A stretch of DNA of 64,000 bases. It comes from Streptococcus sp. Marseille-P6264 (lineage in GTDB: Bacteria > Bacillota > Bacilli > Lactobacillales > Streptococcaceae). Position 1 is the first letter of the stretch, and each line of letters begins with the position of its first letter. The position numbers were made by a program, and so were the translations under genes. Below are positions 55,864 to 64,000 of the stretch, in pieces. Below the pieces are notes generated by a model. The model ran no database searches. It was not told the origin of the DNA and saw only the letters and a program-made list of their open reading frames with translations. The stretch covers positions 62,001 through 126,000 of the forward strand of contig NZ_CABPTO010000002.1 in the NCBI RefSeq assembly GCF_902460355.1, given 5' to 3'.

Positions 55864-57246
55864 ATGATTCAATTTCCAAAAGGCTTCGTCTGGGGATCTT
55901 CTACATCGGGTCCGCAAACGGAGGGGCGGATTTCAGGAGATGGGAAGGGAGACAATCTTTGGGACTATTGGTTTAGCCAAGAAGCCCATCGTTTCTATAA
56001 TGAAATTGGACCTGGCAAGGCATCCACTTTTTACGAAAATTGGGAGCAAGATATCGACCTTTTAGTCGAAACAGGTCACACAGCCTTTCGGACGTCTATC
56101 CAATGGTCACGGATTTTTCCAGATGGTCGTGGTCCGGTTAATCAGGTTGGTGTTGACTTCTACCGCAAGGTTTTTGAAAGAATCAAGGCCAAGGGCATTC
56201 GCTTGATTGTCAATCTTTATCATTTTGATCTGCCCTTTGCCTTGCAGGAAGCGCAAGAAGGCTGGGAAAGTTTAGATACAGTCGATGCTTATGTAGACTA
56301 TGCTCGTTTCTGCTTTGAAAGCTACGGGGACTTGGTGGATCAGTGGGTGACCTTTAACGAGCCTATTGTACCAGTTGAGTTTGGCTATTTCTACGATGGA
56401 CATTATCCTAATAAAGTGGACGCTCGGGCTGCGGTTAAGGTGGCTTATCATACCCAGCTAGCTAGTTCTTTAGCAGTGAAAGCCTGTCATGAGGTTGGAG
56501 CAGACTACAAAATCGGTATTATCCTAAACCTGACACCTGCTTATCCACGCAGCCAGCATCCGGTGGACTTGAAGGCCGCTCGCATTGCCGAGCTCTTCCA
56601 AGCCAAGTCTTTCTTGGATCCATCTGTTTTGGGGCATTATCCAGCAGAGCTAGTTGATCTTTTGCGTGAGCATGATCTTTTACCAGCTACGACTGAGGAG
56701 CAGTTGCAAGCGATTCGGGAAAATACGGTCGACTTTTTGGGTGTCAATTACTATCAGCCTCTGCGGGTTGCAGCGCCCAAGTATTTGAAACATCCAGAGT
56801 CGCCGCTTCTGCCAGATCATTTCTATGAGCCTTATGTTATGCTTGGCCGCAAGATTAATCCTCACCGTGGCTGGGAAATTTATGAGCAAGGAATCTACGA
56901 TATTGCACAAAACATCAAGGAAAACTATGGCAATATTGAATGGATGCTGACGGAAAATGGCATGGGAGTCGAGGGTGAAGAGAAATTCCGTGAAAATGGC
57001 ATGATTCAAGACGATTATCGGATTGACTTTGTTAAAGGCCATCTGCGCCAGCTCCATCGTGCCATCCAGGACGGGGCCAACTGTACAGGTTACCTCATGT
57101 GGACCTTTATCGATTGTTGGTCTTGGCTCAATAGCTATAAGAACCGCTACGGCTTGATTGAGCTCAATCTAGAAACCCAAGAACGGACTATCAAAAAATC
57201 AGGGCACTGGTTCAAAGAATTAAGCCAGAACAATGGCTTTGAGTAA
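55864..57246 (+). CDS. GH1 family beta-glycosidase
   Basis: 460 residues, no signal peptide. Acid/base Glu166 (TFNEP) and nucleophile Glu364 (LTENGMG). At the C-terminal subsite loop it reads WLNSYKNRYG, where 6-phospho-glycosidases such as LacG have Ser and Lys for phosphate (WSNGYEKRYG-like). Both are replaced (Leu, Asn), so a non-phosphorylated beta-glucoside/galactoside/mannoside is likelier. It could complete glycan core trimming. -10 TATAAT at 55824-55829. Confidence 0.88.
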   Translation: MIQFPKGFVWGSSTSGPQTEGRISGDGKGDNLWDYWFSQEAHRFYNEIGPGKASTFYENWEQDIDLLVETGHTAFRTSIQWSRIFPDGRGPVNQVGVDFYRKVFERIKAKGIRLIVNLYHFDLPFALQEAQEGWESLDTVDAYVDYARFCFESYGDLVDQWVTFNEPIVPVEFGYFYDGHYPNKVDARAAVKVAYHTQLASSLAVKACHEVGADYKIGIILNLTPAYPRSQHPVDLKAARIAELFQAKSFLDPSVLGHYPAELVDLLREHDLLPATTEEQLQAIRENTVDFLGVNYYQPLRVAAPKYLKHPESPLLPDHFYEPYVMLGRKINPHRGWEIYEQGIYDIAQNIKENYGNIEWMLTENGMGVEGEEKFRENGMIQDDYRIDFVKGHLRQLHRAIQDGANCTGYLMWTFIDCWSWLNSYKNRYGLIELNLETQERTIKKSGHWFKELSQNNGFE

Positions 57247-57340
57247 GTCTGTTCATCCATTCAGCCTATATAAGATAGGGCAGTTTCCCAAGTAATCTTC
57301 TAATCGATATTAGGAGATCAGTATAGGGAATTCCGCTCGG

Positions 57341-57380
57341 ATAATAGAATTTAGTCTCAGACTAGGTTCTATTATTTTTT
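57341..57380 (+). terminator. Terminator of the GH1 gene
   Basis: Stem AATAGAA..TAGTC / GACTA..TTCTATT followed by T6. Confidence 0.8.
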
Positions 57381-57544
57381 ATCTTGTGAGTAGATCTAGC
57401 TCCTAAAAGCTATCTTCTAAAATGAAACTGGGAGTATGCCTTTCTCCGCATTTTGAATTAGGAAGGAAGAAGTGGCCAGATACTTCTTGCTGTATCAAAT
57501 ACCTATTCTTAGATTTCTAGCTTGCTCTATGAGTTTCCTTTGTT
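57381..57544. other. Featureless spacer
   Basis: No ORF with a start and RBS and no clear repeat seen; AT-rich. Confidence 0.5.
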
Positions 57545-57693
57545 TTGAAAAAAGCGTGAAAAAATGCTATAATGACTAAGATGTGCAAACTTTGTTTGCA
57601 AAACTGTAATTCGACTTGGCTTGCCAAGGACCGTTAGTAATAAAATCAAGGAATCTTTGATACGTGAGATTCTAAAATCGAATAGGAGTAAAA
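57545..57693 (+). promoter_or_regulatory. RNase J2 promoter and structured leader
   Basis: -35 TTGAAA (57545-57550), 17-bp spacer, -10 TATAAT (57568-57573). The ~113-nt leader holds hairpins TGCAAAC/GTTTGCA (57584-57600), CTTGG/CCAAG (57616-57629) and GAATC/GATTC near 57650-57674. Possible mRNA stability control of the nuclease gene. Confidence 0.65.
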
Positions 57694-59361
57694 ATGAGTA
57701 AAAGCACTATTAAGCTGATTACTTTGGGCGGCGTGCGCGAGAATGGGAAAAACCTCTACGTCGCCGAAGTGGATGATTCCATTTTTGTATTGGATGCTGG
57801 GCTCAAATACCCAGAAAATGAGCAGCTGGGAGTAGATGTCGTCATTCCCAACATGGATTATTTGTTTGAAAATAAAGACCGAATTGCAGGTGTCTTTCTG
57901 ACCCACGGTCATGCGGATGCCATTGGTGCACTGCCTTATCTTTTGACAGAAGCTAAGGTACCGGTTTTTGGTTCGGAGTTGACGATTGAGCTAGCCAAGC
58001 TCTTTGTCAAAAACAATGACGCCGTGAAGAAATTCAATGACTTTCATGTTATCGATGAAAATACCGAGATTGAATTTGGCGAAACGGTTGTCTCTTTCTT
58101 CCGGACGACCCACTCGATTCCAGAGAGTCTGGGAATCGTTGTCAAGACGCGTGAAGGCAATATTGTTTATACGGGAGATTTCAAGTTTGACCAATCTGCC
58201 AGCGAATCCTATGCGACAGATTTCGGCCGTTTGGCTGAGATTGGCCGTGAGGGAGTTCTAGCTTTGCTGAGTGATTCAGCCAATGCTGACAGCACTGTGC
58301 AAGTGGCTAGTGAGAGCGAGGTTGGCCGTGAGATTACGGACACGATTTCGGATTGGGATGGGCGTGTCATCGTAGCAGCGGTTGCCAGCAACCTGTCTCG
58401 GATCCAGCAGGTCTTTGAAGCTGCGGCAGAAACAGGTCGTCGCGTCGTTTTGACAGGCTTTGATATTGAAAACATCGTTCGTACGGCTATCCGCCTCAAG
58501 AAATTATCCTTGGCGGATGAACGCCTTTTGATCAAGCCTAAGGAAATGTCTAAGTTTGAGGACCATGAGTTGATTATCTTGGAGACGGGTCGGATGGGTG
58601 AGCCTATTAATGGCCTGCGCAAGATGTCCATTGGTCGTCACCGTTATGTAGAAATCAAAGACGGAGACTTGGTTTATATCGTTACAACGCCATCAATTGC
58701 CAAGGAAGCAGTTGTGGCGCGTGTGGAAAACATGATTTACCAAGCTGGTGGCGTGGTCAAGCTGATTACCCAAAACTTACGTGTATCTGGCCATGCCAAT
58801 GCGCGTGACTTGCAACTTATGCTCAACTTACTGCAACCCAAGTACCTCTTCCCGATTCAGGGAGAGTACCGCGGACTAGACGCCCATGCCAAGGCAGCTA
58901 TGGAAGTCGGGATTTTACCAGAAAACATCTTGATACCTAAGCGTGGTAGCATCATGGCCTACGAAAATGGCGACTTTGTGCCAGCTGGAGCAGTGTCAGC
59001 AGGCGATGTCATGATTGATGGAAATGCCATCGGTGATGTGGGCAATATCGTCCTGCGTGACCGCAAGGTCTTGTCTGAAGACGGCATCTTCATCGTGGCC
59101 CTTACGGTCAACCGTAAGGAGAAGAAAATCATTTCCAAAGCCAAGGTTCATACTCGGGGATTTGTCTATGTCAAGAAGAGTCGTGACATCCTGCGGGAGA
59201 GTACTGACCTGATCAATAAGACAGTGGAAGACTATCTGGCTCAGGAAAGCTTCGACTGGGGCGAGCTCAAGGGAGCGGTTCGTGATAGTTTGGCCAAGTT
59301 CCTCTTTGAGCAGACCAAGCGCCGGCCGGCTATTCTTCCGGTTGTCATGGAAGTTCGCTAG
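57694..59361 (+). CDS. rnjB: Ribonuclease J2 (RNase J family)
   Basis: 555 residues: metallo-beta-lactamase/beta-CASP fold plus C-terminal domain. The metal motif HxHxDH reads His71-Gly-His73-Ala-Asp75-Ala76, so the final His is lost; RNase J1 enzymes keep HGHEDH. Together with synteny to an EstA gene, as in pneumococcus, this favours J2, the weakly or non-catalytic partner that complexes with J1 in mRNA decay and 5' processing. AGGAG RBS. Confidence 0.88.
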   Translation: MSKSTIKLITLGGVRENGKNLYVAEVDDSIFVLDAGLKYPENEQLGVDVVIPNMDYLFENKDRIAGVFLTHGHADAIGALPYLLTEAKVPVFGSELTIELAKLFVKNNDAVKKFNDFHVIDENTEIEFGETVVSFFRTTHSIPESLGIVVKTREGNIVYTGDFKFDQSASESYATDFGRLAEIGREGVLALLSDSANADSTVQVASESEVGREITDTISDWDGRVIVAAVASNLSRIQQVFEAAAETGRRVVLTGFDIENIVRTAIRLKKLSLADERLLIKPKEMSKFEDHELIILETGRMGEPINGLRKMSIGRHRYVEIKDGDLVYIVTTPSIAKEAVVARVENMIYQAGGVVKLITQNLRVSGHANARDLQLMLNLLQPKYLFPIQGEYRGLDAHAKAAMEVGILPENILIPKRGSIMAYENGDFVPAGAVSAGDVMIDGNAIGDVGNIVLRDRKVLSEDGIFIVALTVNRKEKKIISKAKVHTRGFVYVKKSRDILRESTDLINKTVEDYLAQESFDWGELKGAVRDSLAKFLFEQTKRRPAILPVVMEVR

Positions 59362-59400
59362 AGTCACTCGAGGGAGCAACTTTCCCAGTATTTTGCAGAG

Positions 59401-59427
59401 AGAAAGTCGAATATCGGCTTTTTCTTA
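59401..59427 (+). terminator. Terminator after rnjB
   Basis: AGAAAGTCGA / TCGGCTTTTTCT with G-U pairs. Confidence 0.6.
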
Positions 59428-59521
59428 TCTTTTGGCGGTCGCAGAACAGGCTTTGCTTTCGGAGTGTGGCTGGCTGTGCTGCCTAGTCAAGAACAGTAGT
59501 TTTTATAAGAGGAGAAAAAAG

Positions 59522-60301
59522 ATGGCAGTGATGCAGATCGAATATTATTCAGAAGCCTTGGAGATGGAGTGGGGAGTCAATGTTCTCTATCCAGATGCGT
59601 CGCGCGTGGACAAGCCAGATGATAAGGATATTCCTGTTTTGTATCTGCTTCATGGTATGAACGGTAACCACAATAGCTGGCTCAAGCGCTCGAATATTGA
59701 GCGCCTGGTTCGCTCGACTAACCTGATTGTTGTCATGCCGAATACCAGCAATGGCTGGTACACCGATACTCAATACGGCTTTAACTATTACGAGGCTATC
59801 GCTGAAGAGCTGCCACGAGTGCTCAAGCGCTTTTTCCCCAATATGTCTGACAAGCGAGAGAAGAATTTTATCGCTGGCCTTTCTATGGGCGGCTACGGAT
59901 CCTTTAAGCTGGCTCTCAAGTCTAACTGTTTTTCATATGCGGCTAGTCTTTCAGGGGCTTTGAGTTTTCTTGATAGTCATCCAGATGATGTTGAAATAGC
60001 AACACCAGCCTACTGGCGGGGAGTTTTTGGAGACTATAAAGACTGGATCAGCAGTTCTCATTCGCTGGAGAGCATAGCCAAGCAATCTGATAAAAAGACC
60101 AAGCTTTGGGCATGGTGCGGTGAAGAGGATTTTCTCTACGAGGCCAATCAGGTGGTTGTGAAAAATCTGCGAGAATTAGGCATGGATATCACCTACAGCC
60201 ACAGTCCTGGCAACCATGAATGGTACTACTGGGAAAAGCAGATGGAGCAGGTTTTAGCTTGGCTGCCAATTGACTTTGTCCTCGAAGAAAGACTGTCTTA
60301 A
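59522..60301 (+). CDS. estA: Tributyrin esterase EstA
   Basis: 259 residues, alpha/beta-hydrolase (esterase D-like): [14 protein letters not shown] oxyanion region, nucleophile Ser121 in GLSMGGYGS, acid Asp in WCGEEDFLY, catalytic His in [10 protein letters not shown]. No signal peptide. Hydrolyses short-chain acyl esters; streptococcal EstA also deacetylates sialic acids in some species. ATG 59522 has AAGAGGAG upstream; the open frame back to 59282 overlaps rnjB. Confidence 0.92.
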   Translation: MAVMQIEYYSEALEMEWGVNVLYPDASRVDKPDDKDIPVLYLLHGMNGNHNSWLKRSNIERLVRSTNLIVVMPNTSNGWYTDTQYGFNYYEAIAEELPRVLKRFFPNMSDKREKNFIAGLSMGGYGSFKLALKSNCFSYAASLSGALSFLDSHPDDVEIATPAYWRGVFGDYKDWISSSHSLESIAKQSDKKTKLWAWCGEEDFLYEANQVVVKNLRELGMDITYSHSPGNHEWYYWEKQMEQVLAWLPIDFVLEERLS

Positions 60302-60412
60302 AAAATCATGCGATTCAGCGGATTCTGGGTCGAGAATGTGATATAATAATAACGTTTGAATACGAAAGCAGGAGCGAGATATCCCTGCTATTCCCAAATA
60401 GGAGATCGAAAA

Positions 60413-61870
60413 TTGACAAAAGATATTCGAGTGCGTTATGCACCAAGTCCAACAGGACTATTACACATCGGAAATGCGCGGACGGCGCTCTTTAACTACC
60501 TCTATGCTCGTCATCATGGCGGAACCTTTATCATCCGTATTGAAGATACAGACCGCAAGCGCCATGTCGAAGATGGTGAACGTTCACAGCTTGAAAACCT
60601 TCGTTGGTTGGGTATGGACTGGGATGAAAGCCCTGAAACACATGAAAACTACCGCCAATCAGAGCGTTTGGAATTGTATCAAAAATACATTGACCAATTG
60701 CTAGCAGAAGGAAAAGCCTACAAATCTTACGTTACAGAAGAAGAATTGGCTGCTGAGCGCGAACGTCAAGAAGCAGCAGGTGAAACACCACGCTACATCA
60801 ATGAATATCTCGGTATGAGCGAAGAAGAAAAAGCAGCTTATATCGCAGAACGTGAAGCAGCGGGCATCATTCCAACGGTTCGTCTGGCTGTCAATGAAGC
60901 TGGTATCTACAAGTGGACGGACATGGTCAAGGGCGACATTGAGTTTGAAGGTGGCAATATCGGTGGCGACTGGGTTATCCAAAAGAAAGACGGCTACCCA
61001 ACTTACAATTTTGCCGTTGTGATTGATGACCATGACATGAAAATTTCCCACGTTATCCGTGGGGATGACCACATTGCCAATACTCCAAAACAGCTCATGG
61101 TTTATGAGGCGCTTGGTTGGGAAGCTCCAGAGTTCGGTCACATGACTTTGATTATCAACTCTGAAACGGGTAAAAAATTGTCTAAGCGCGATACCAACAC
61201 CCTTCAGTTTATCGAAGACTACCGTAAAAAAGGTTATTTACCAGAAGCAGTCTTTAACTTTATCGCTCTTCTCGGTTGGAATCCTGGTGGCGAGCATGAA
61301 ATCTTCTCTCGTGAAGAACTCATCAAACTCTTTGATGAAAATCGCCTCAGCAAATCTCCAGCGGCCTTTGACCAGAAAAAGATGGACTGGATGAGCAATG
61401 AGTACATCAAGAATGCGGATTTTGAAACAATCTTTGAAATGGCAAAACCATTCTTGGAAGAAGCAGGACGCTTGACTGACAAGGCTGAGAAATTAGTTGA
61501 ACTCTACAAACCACAAATGAAATCAGTAGATGAGATTGTTCCGCTGACAGATCTTTTCTTCTCAGATTTCCCAGAATTGACAGACGCTGAGCGCGAGGTC
61601 ATGGCAGGAGAAACCGTTCCTGTTGTTCTAGAAGCCTTCAAAGCGAAACTGGAAGCAATGACGGATGAAGAATTTGTGACAGAAAATATCTTCCCACAAA
61701 TCAAAGCCGTCCAAAAAGAGACAGGTATCAAGGGCAAGAACCTCTTCATGCCAATCCGTATCGCTGTTTCAGGTGAAATGCACGGACCAGAGTTGCCAGA
61801 TACCATTTACCTATTAGGCCGCGAAAAATCTATCCAGCATATCGACAATATGCTTAAAAAAATTCAATAA
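60413..61870 (+). CDS. gltX: Glutamyl-tRNA synthetase
   Basis: 485 residues, class I synthetase. HIGH region [20 protein letters not shown] equivalent KKLSKRD, C-terminal anticodon-binding helices. TTG 60413 is the start ([15 protein letters not shown]), 8 nt after AGGAG; the ATG at 60356 adds an unrelated leader. TATAAT at 60343-60348 and a small hairpin AGCAGG/CCTGCT (60367-60389) lie upstream. In bacteria of this kind it also charges tRNA-Gln for amidation. Confidence 0.96.
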   Translation: MTKDIRVRYAPSPTGLLHIGNARTALFNYLYARHHGGTFIIRIEDTDRKRHVEDGERSQLENLRWLGMDWDESPETHENYRQSERLELYQKYIDQLLAEGKAYKSYVTEEELAAERERQEAAGETPRYINEYLGMSEEEKAAYIAEREAAGIIPTVRLAVNEAGIYKWTDMVKGDIEFEGGNIGGDWVIQKKDGYPTYNFAVVIDDHDMKISHVIRGDDHIANTPKQLMVYEALGWEAPEFGHMTLIINSETGKKLSKRDTNTLQFIEDYRKKGYLPEAVFNFIALLGWNPGGEHEIFSREELIKLFDENRLSKSPAAFDQKKMDWMSNEYIKNADFETIFEMAKPFLEEAGRLTDKAEKLVELYKPQMKSVDEIVPLTDLFFSDFPELTDAEREVMAGETVPVVLEAFKAKLEAMTDEEFVTENIFPQIKAVQKETGIKGKNLFMPIRIAVSGEMHGPELPDTIYLLGREKSIQHIDNMLKKIQ

Positions 61871-61875
61871 GATGA

Positions 61876-62046
61876 GAGTGGGACAGAAATCGGTAATTCG
61901 TTAGAATTCGATTTCGTCGTCCCACCTCCGCACAGTTGAGTGGGGCTGTAAAAGCTGATGAAATCAGCGTAGTAGAGCCCACTCAACCACTGCGTCTTTC
62001 TCGACAATCCAAAGACAATTGAGAGGCTAGGACTTTTGTCCCAGCC
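61876..62046 (+). repeat. Intergenic repeat, copy 3 (+)
   Basis: About 171 bp directly after gltX; the end hairpin supplies its terminator. Confidence 0.9.
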
Positions 62047-62120
62047 TTTTGCTTTCTAAAAAGCTGTATTTATGTTACAATAATGTTACAAGAAAAAGAA
62101 AATATTGCGAGGTGCTAAAG

Positions 62121-62762
62121 ATGAAAAAATGGATGATTCTCTTGGCTGGAACTCTGGTGGCATCGTCTGTGTTAGTGGCTTGCGGTCAAAAGAAAGATCA
62201 GCCGACTTCGCTTTCTAGCAGTTCCAAAGTTAGCTCGACCTCGACCAGCTCAGCTTCTTCCAAAAAGTCTGAGACGAGCAAAAGTTCGACAGAGCTGTCT
62301 ACTGAAACAAGTAGTTCGGACACTTCTATATCTAGCAGTCAGGAGCCTTCGGAGCCAGCAACTAAGGAGTCTTCTGCTAAGTCAGAAAGCAAGAGAAATG
62401 ACGAACCTGCGGCTACCTCTGGTTTAGATATGCAGGCCATTGCTTCTGGGGACTTTTCTAGCATGGCTGGTACTTGGCAGGATGCCAATGGCGTCACTTA
62501 TACATTTGATGCCAAGGGACTGGTATCGGATGTTGCCAAGTTGGAACTGGTATACGCCGGTCTGGATGAAAATGGAATTTATCGTACTAGCATTCGTTGG
62601 CATAATCTTACAGGTGCTGCCTTGTCTATTATTCCAGCAGGGAAAAAGTTGCCAGCAGGAGAGACTGTTAGCGGGCAGGATCCGACTGATAGCAGTCAAG
62701 ACCGCTTCATTATTGCCCAAGGCATCTCAGAGCACCTAGACGTTTTTTACCGTGTAAAATGA
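62121..62762 (+). CDS. Ser/Thr-rich lipoprotein (DUF6287-like C-terminus)
   Basis: 213 residues. Lipobox VLVAC (Cys21), then ~75 residues of Ser/Thr/Lys/Glu low complexity as a wall-spanning linker. The C-terminal domain (about 100-213; MQAIASGDFSSMAGTWQDAN) resembles a small domain repeated in streptococcal surface lipoproteins (I recall DUF6287). ATG 62121 follows GAGGTG; the frame to 62049 has no signal. Its stop codon lies at the very start of repeat copy 4. Confidence 0.82.
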   Translation: MKKWMILLAGTLVASSVLVACGQKKDQPTSLSSSSKVSSTSTSSASSKKSETSKSSTELSTETSSSDTSISSSQEPSEPATKESSAKSESKRNDEPAATSGLDMQAIASGDFSSMAGTWQDANGVTYTFDAKGLVSDVAKLELVYAGLDENGIYRTSIRWHNLTGAALSIIPAGKKLPAGETVSGQDPTDSSQDRFIIAQGISEHLDVFYRVK

Positions 62763-62936
62763 GAGTGGGACAGAAATCGGTAATTCGTTAGAATTCGATT
62801 TCGTCGTCCCACCTCCGCACAGTTGAGTAGGGCTATAAAAGCTGATGCAATCAGCGTAATAGAGTCCACTCAACCACTGCGTCTTGCTCGACAATCCAAA
62901 TACAATTGAGAGGCTAGGACTTTTGTCCCGGACTCT
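62763..62936 (+). repeat. Intergenic repeat, copy 4 (+)
   Basis: About 174 bp. The hairpin arm is less perfect here (GTCCCGGACTC), suggesting an older copy. It starts on the base after the lipoprotein stop. Confidence 0.9.
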
Positions 62937-63059
62937 TTTTTGGAGCTGTGGTATTAATCATTTCTGGATTTTTCTGTAATGTGACCGGTACTTGCTTCAA
63001 GTTCGATTTTTAGGTGAACTTTTCGAAAAAGAGGGCTCGCATTGCAACCCTAGCCCTTA

Positions 63060-63087
63060 TTGGCTTTTTGGGAAAATATGGTATAAT
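63060..63087 (+). promoter_or_regulatory. rnpA promoter
   Basis: -35 TTGGCT (63060-63065), 16-bp spacer, -10 TATAAT (63082-63087). Confidence 0.65.
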
Positions 63088-63117
63088 AGAGTTAATTTTA
63101 GTGGATGGAGTTGAGTT

Positions 63118-63477
63118 TTGAGAAAAAACTATCGCGTCAAGAGCGAAAAAGATTTCAAGGCGATTTTTAAAGCTGGGCAGAATTTTGCCAATCGAAAGTT
63201 TGTCGTTTATAAATTAGAAAAAGAACAGCGCCATTTTCGAGTGGGGATTTCAGTTAGTAAAAAGCTGGGCAATGCAGTTGTTCGTAATAGTATCAAAAGA
63301 AAGATTCGTCATGTCTTGATTCAGCATCGGGCGGACTTGACCAAGGATGACTTTGTTGTTATTGCCCGCAAGGGAGTTGAAACTCTAGACTACCATCAAG
63401 TGGAACAAAATTTATTGCATGTCTTAAAAGTTGCAAAAATTTATCAGGAAGGATTTGTTTGTGAAAAAGAAGAGTAA
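63118..63477 (+). CDS. rnpA: Ribonuclease P protein component
   Basis: 119 residues. RNase P signature [18 protein letters not shown] (about 49-66). TTG start with GGATGGAG upstream. Supports the catalytic RNA in tRNA 5' maturation. Overlaps yidC by 17 bp. Confidence 0.96.
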   Translation: MRKNYRVKSEKDFKAIFKAGQNFANRKFVVYKLEKEQRHFRVGISVSKKLGNAVVRNSIKRKIRHVLIQHRADLTKDDFVVIARKGVETLDYHQVEQNLLHVLKVAKIYQEGFVCEKEE

Positions 63478-64000
63478 AATAGGATTTCTTTTAGCGGCTT
63501 CGCTGCTCATTCTGACGGCTTGTGGCACCAGCGAAGTGACTGCTAATTCAAGTGATTTTTGGGAGAAATTAGTTTATTTCTTTGCGGAGATGATTCAATT
63601 CTTGTCCTTTAATGGAAGTACAGGGATCGGGATTATTCTCTTTACCTTGATTATTCGGACAGTCTTGTTGCCAGTCTTCCAATTTCAGACGACCTCATCT
63701 AGAAAGATGCAGGAAGTTCAGCCTCATATCAAGAAACTTCAGGAAAAATATCCGGGCAAAGATATGGATAGCAGAGCAGCTTTAGCAGAGGAAACCAGCA
63801 AGCTTTATAAAGAAATGGGCGTCAATCCCTATGCTGCATTCCTTCCGCTCTTTATCCAAATGCCAGTGCTTGTGGCACTTTTCCAAGCTCTGACACGAGT
63901 TGAATTTCTAAAGACAGGTCACTTCCTCTGGCTCAATCTAGGAACAACAGATCCGACCTTTATCCTACCTATTCTCGCTGCTCTCTTTACTTTCTTTAGC
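63461..64000 (+). CDS. yidC: Membrane protein insertase YidC/OxaA (partial)
   Basis: The first 180 residues are present; the gene runs off the right edge. GTG start, lipobox ILTAC (Cys21), then the first insertase helix with the hydrophilic-groove Arg ([14 protein letters not shown]) and the cytoplasmic hairpin ([33 protein letters not shown]). This is the lipoprotein YidC of the rnpA-yidC pair. Confidence 0.95.
   Translation, partial: MKKKSKIGFLLAASLLILTACGTSEVTANSSDFWEKLVYFFAEMIQFLSFNGSTGIGIILFTLIIRTVLLPVFQFQTTSSRKMQEVQPHIKKLQEKYPGKDMDSRAALAEETSKLYKEMGVNPYAAFLPLFIQMPVLVALFQALTRVEFLKTGHFLWLNLGTTDPTFILPILAALFTFFS

Noticed and set aside
59282..59521. N-terminal extension of EstA
   Set aside because: Overlaps the rnjB 3' end and a terminator; the family start with a strong RBS is at 59522.
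60356..60412. Upstream ATG start of gltX
   Set aside because: Would add 19 residues foreign to the family; TTG 60413 has a good RBS.
37715..62936. Reading the four similar intergenic elements as a CRISPR array
   Set aside because: They are ~175 bp, far apart, in both orientations and have no spacers; no cas genes are present.

Overview
The window looks like chromosome from a viridans-group Streptococcus, most likely of the sanguinis/gordonii/cristatus type. The evidence is the streptococcal gene content and synteny (levQRST-levDEFGX next to groESL, dut...radA-carbonic anhydrase, RNase J2-estA, rnpA-yidC), CcpA-type cre sites, a perfect CIRCE element and moderate-to-low GC. Species is not certain from sequence alone.

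Layout. 0-8 kb: the end of an ABC exporter, then a four-component sugar sensor (two extracytoplasmic sugar-binding proteins, a histidine kinase and a response regulator; LevQRST type) in front of a mannose-family PTS operon (levDEFG plus a small membrane protein). Three 12-bp repeats and a cre site lie in the levD promoter. 8-10 kb: HrcA/CIRCE-controlled groES-groEL. 10-12.2 kb: a decayed dehydrogenase remnant, an acetyltransferase and an LtrA-family membrane protein. 12.2-17.3 kb: a relic integration hotspot at tRNA-Lys(CTT). It has two near-identical tRNA genes, a third partial attachment-like repeat, a truncated tyrosine recombinase, two HdeD/DUF308-like membrane genes, a frameshifted AI-2E-family transporter and, beside rarA, a probable 6S RNA. 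17.3-30 kb: mostly housekeeping genes (rarA, DUF3013, M50-like protein, Nudix hydrolases, acetyltransferase, prmA-rsmE, dut, radA with an apparent AUC start, AIM24-like, carbonic anhydrase) and an ABC importer lacking its binding protein. 30-34 kb: an Mga-family regulator divergent from a Gls24/AmaP/CsbD envelope-stress operon. 34-34.7 kb: a strong promoter with a cre site but no ORF, a candidate noncoding RNA.

35.9-57.2 kb is the most coherent system: a host N-glycan utilisation locus. It contains alpha-L-fucosidase (GH29), alpha-mannosidases (GH92, GH125, GH38), a ROK protein, beta-hexosaminidase (GH20), a binding-protein-dependent ABC importer (two permeases and a lipoprotein), a YesL-YesM-YesN-like membrane protein/kinase/AraC regulator set, an MsmK-type ATPase and a GH1 beta-glycosidase. 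In pneumococcus I recall the equivalent pieces being scattered over several loci; here they lie in one stretch. The simplest reading is import of mannose-rich or truncated glycans by the ABC system, intracellular trimming by the exoglycosidases (none has a visible signal peptide), and control by the two-component system plus CcpA.

57.5-64 kb: RNase J2 (degenerate metal motif), esterase EstA, gltX, a Ser-rich lipoprotein, rnpA and the start of yidC. A ~175-bp intergenic repeat with terminal inverted repeats and a terminator-like end occurs four times (three +, one -), all in the N-glycan to rnpA half of the window.
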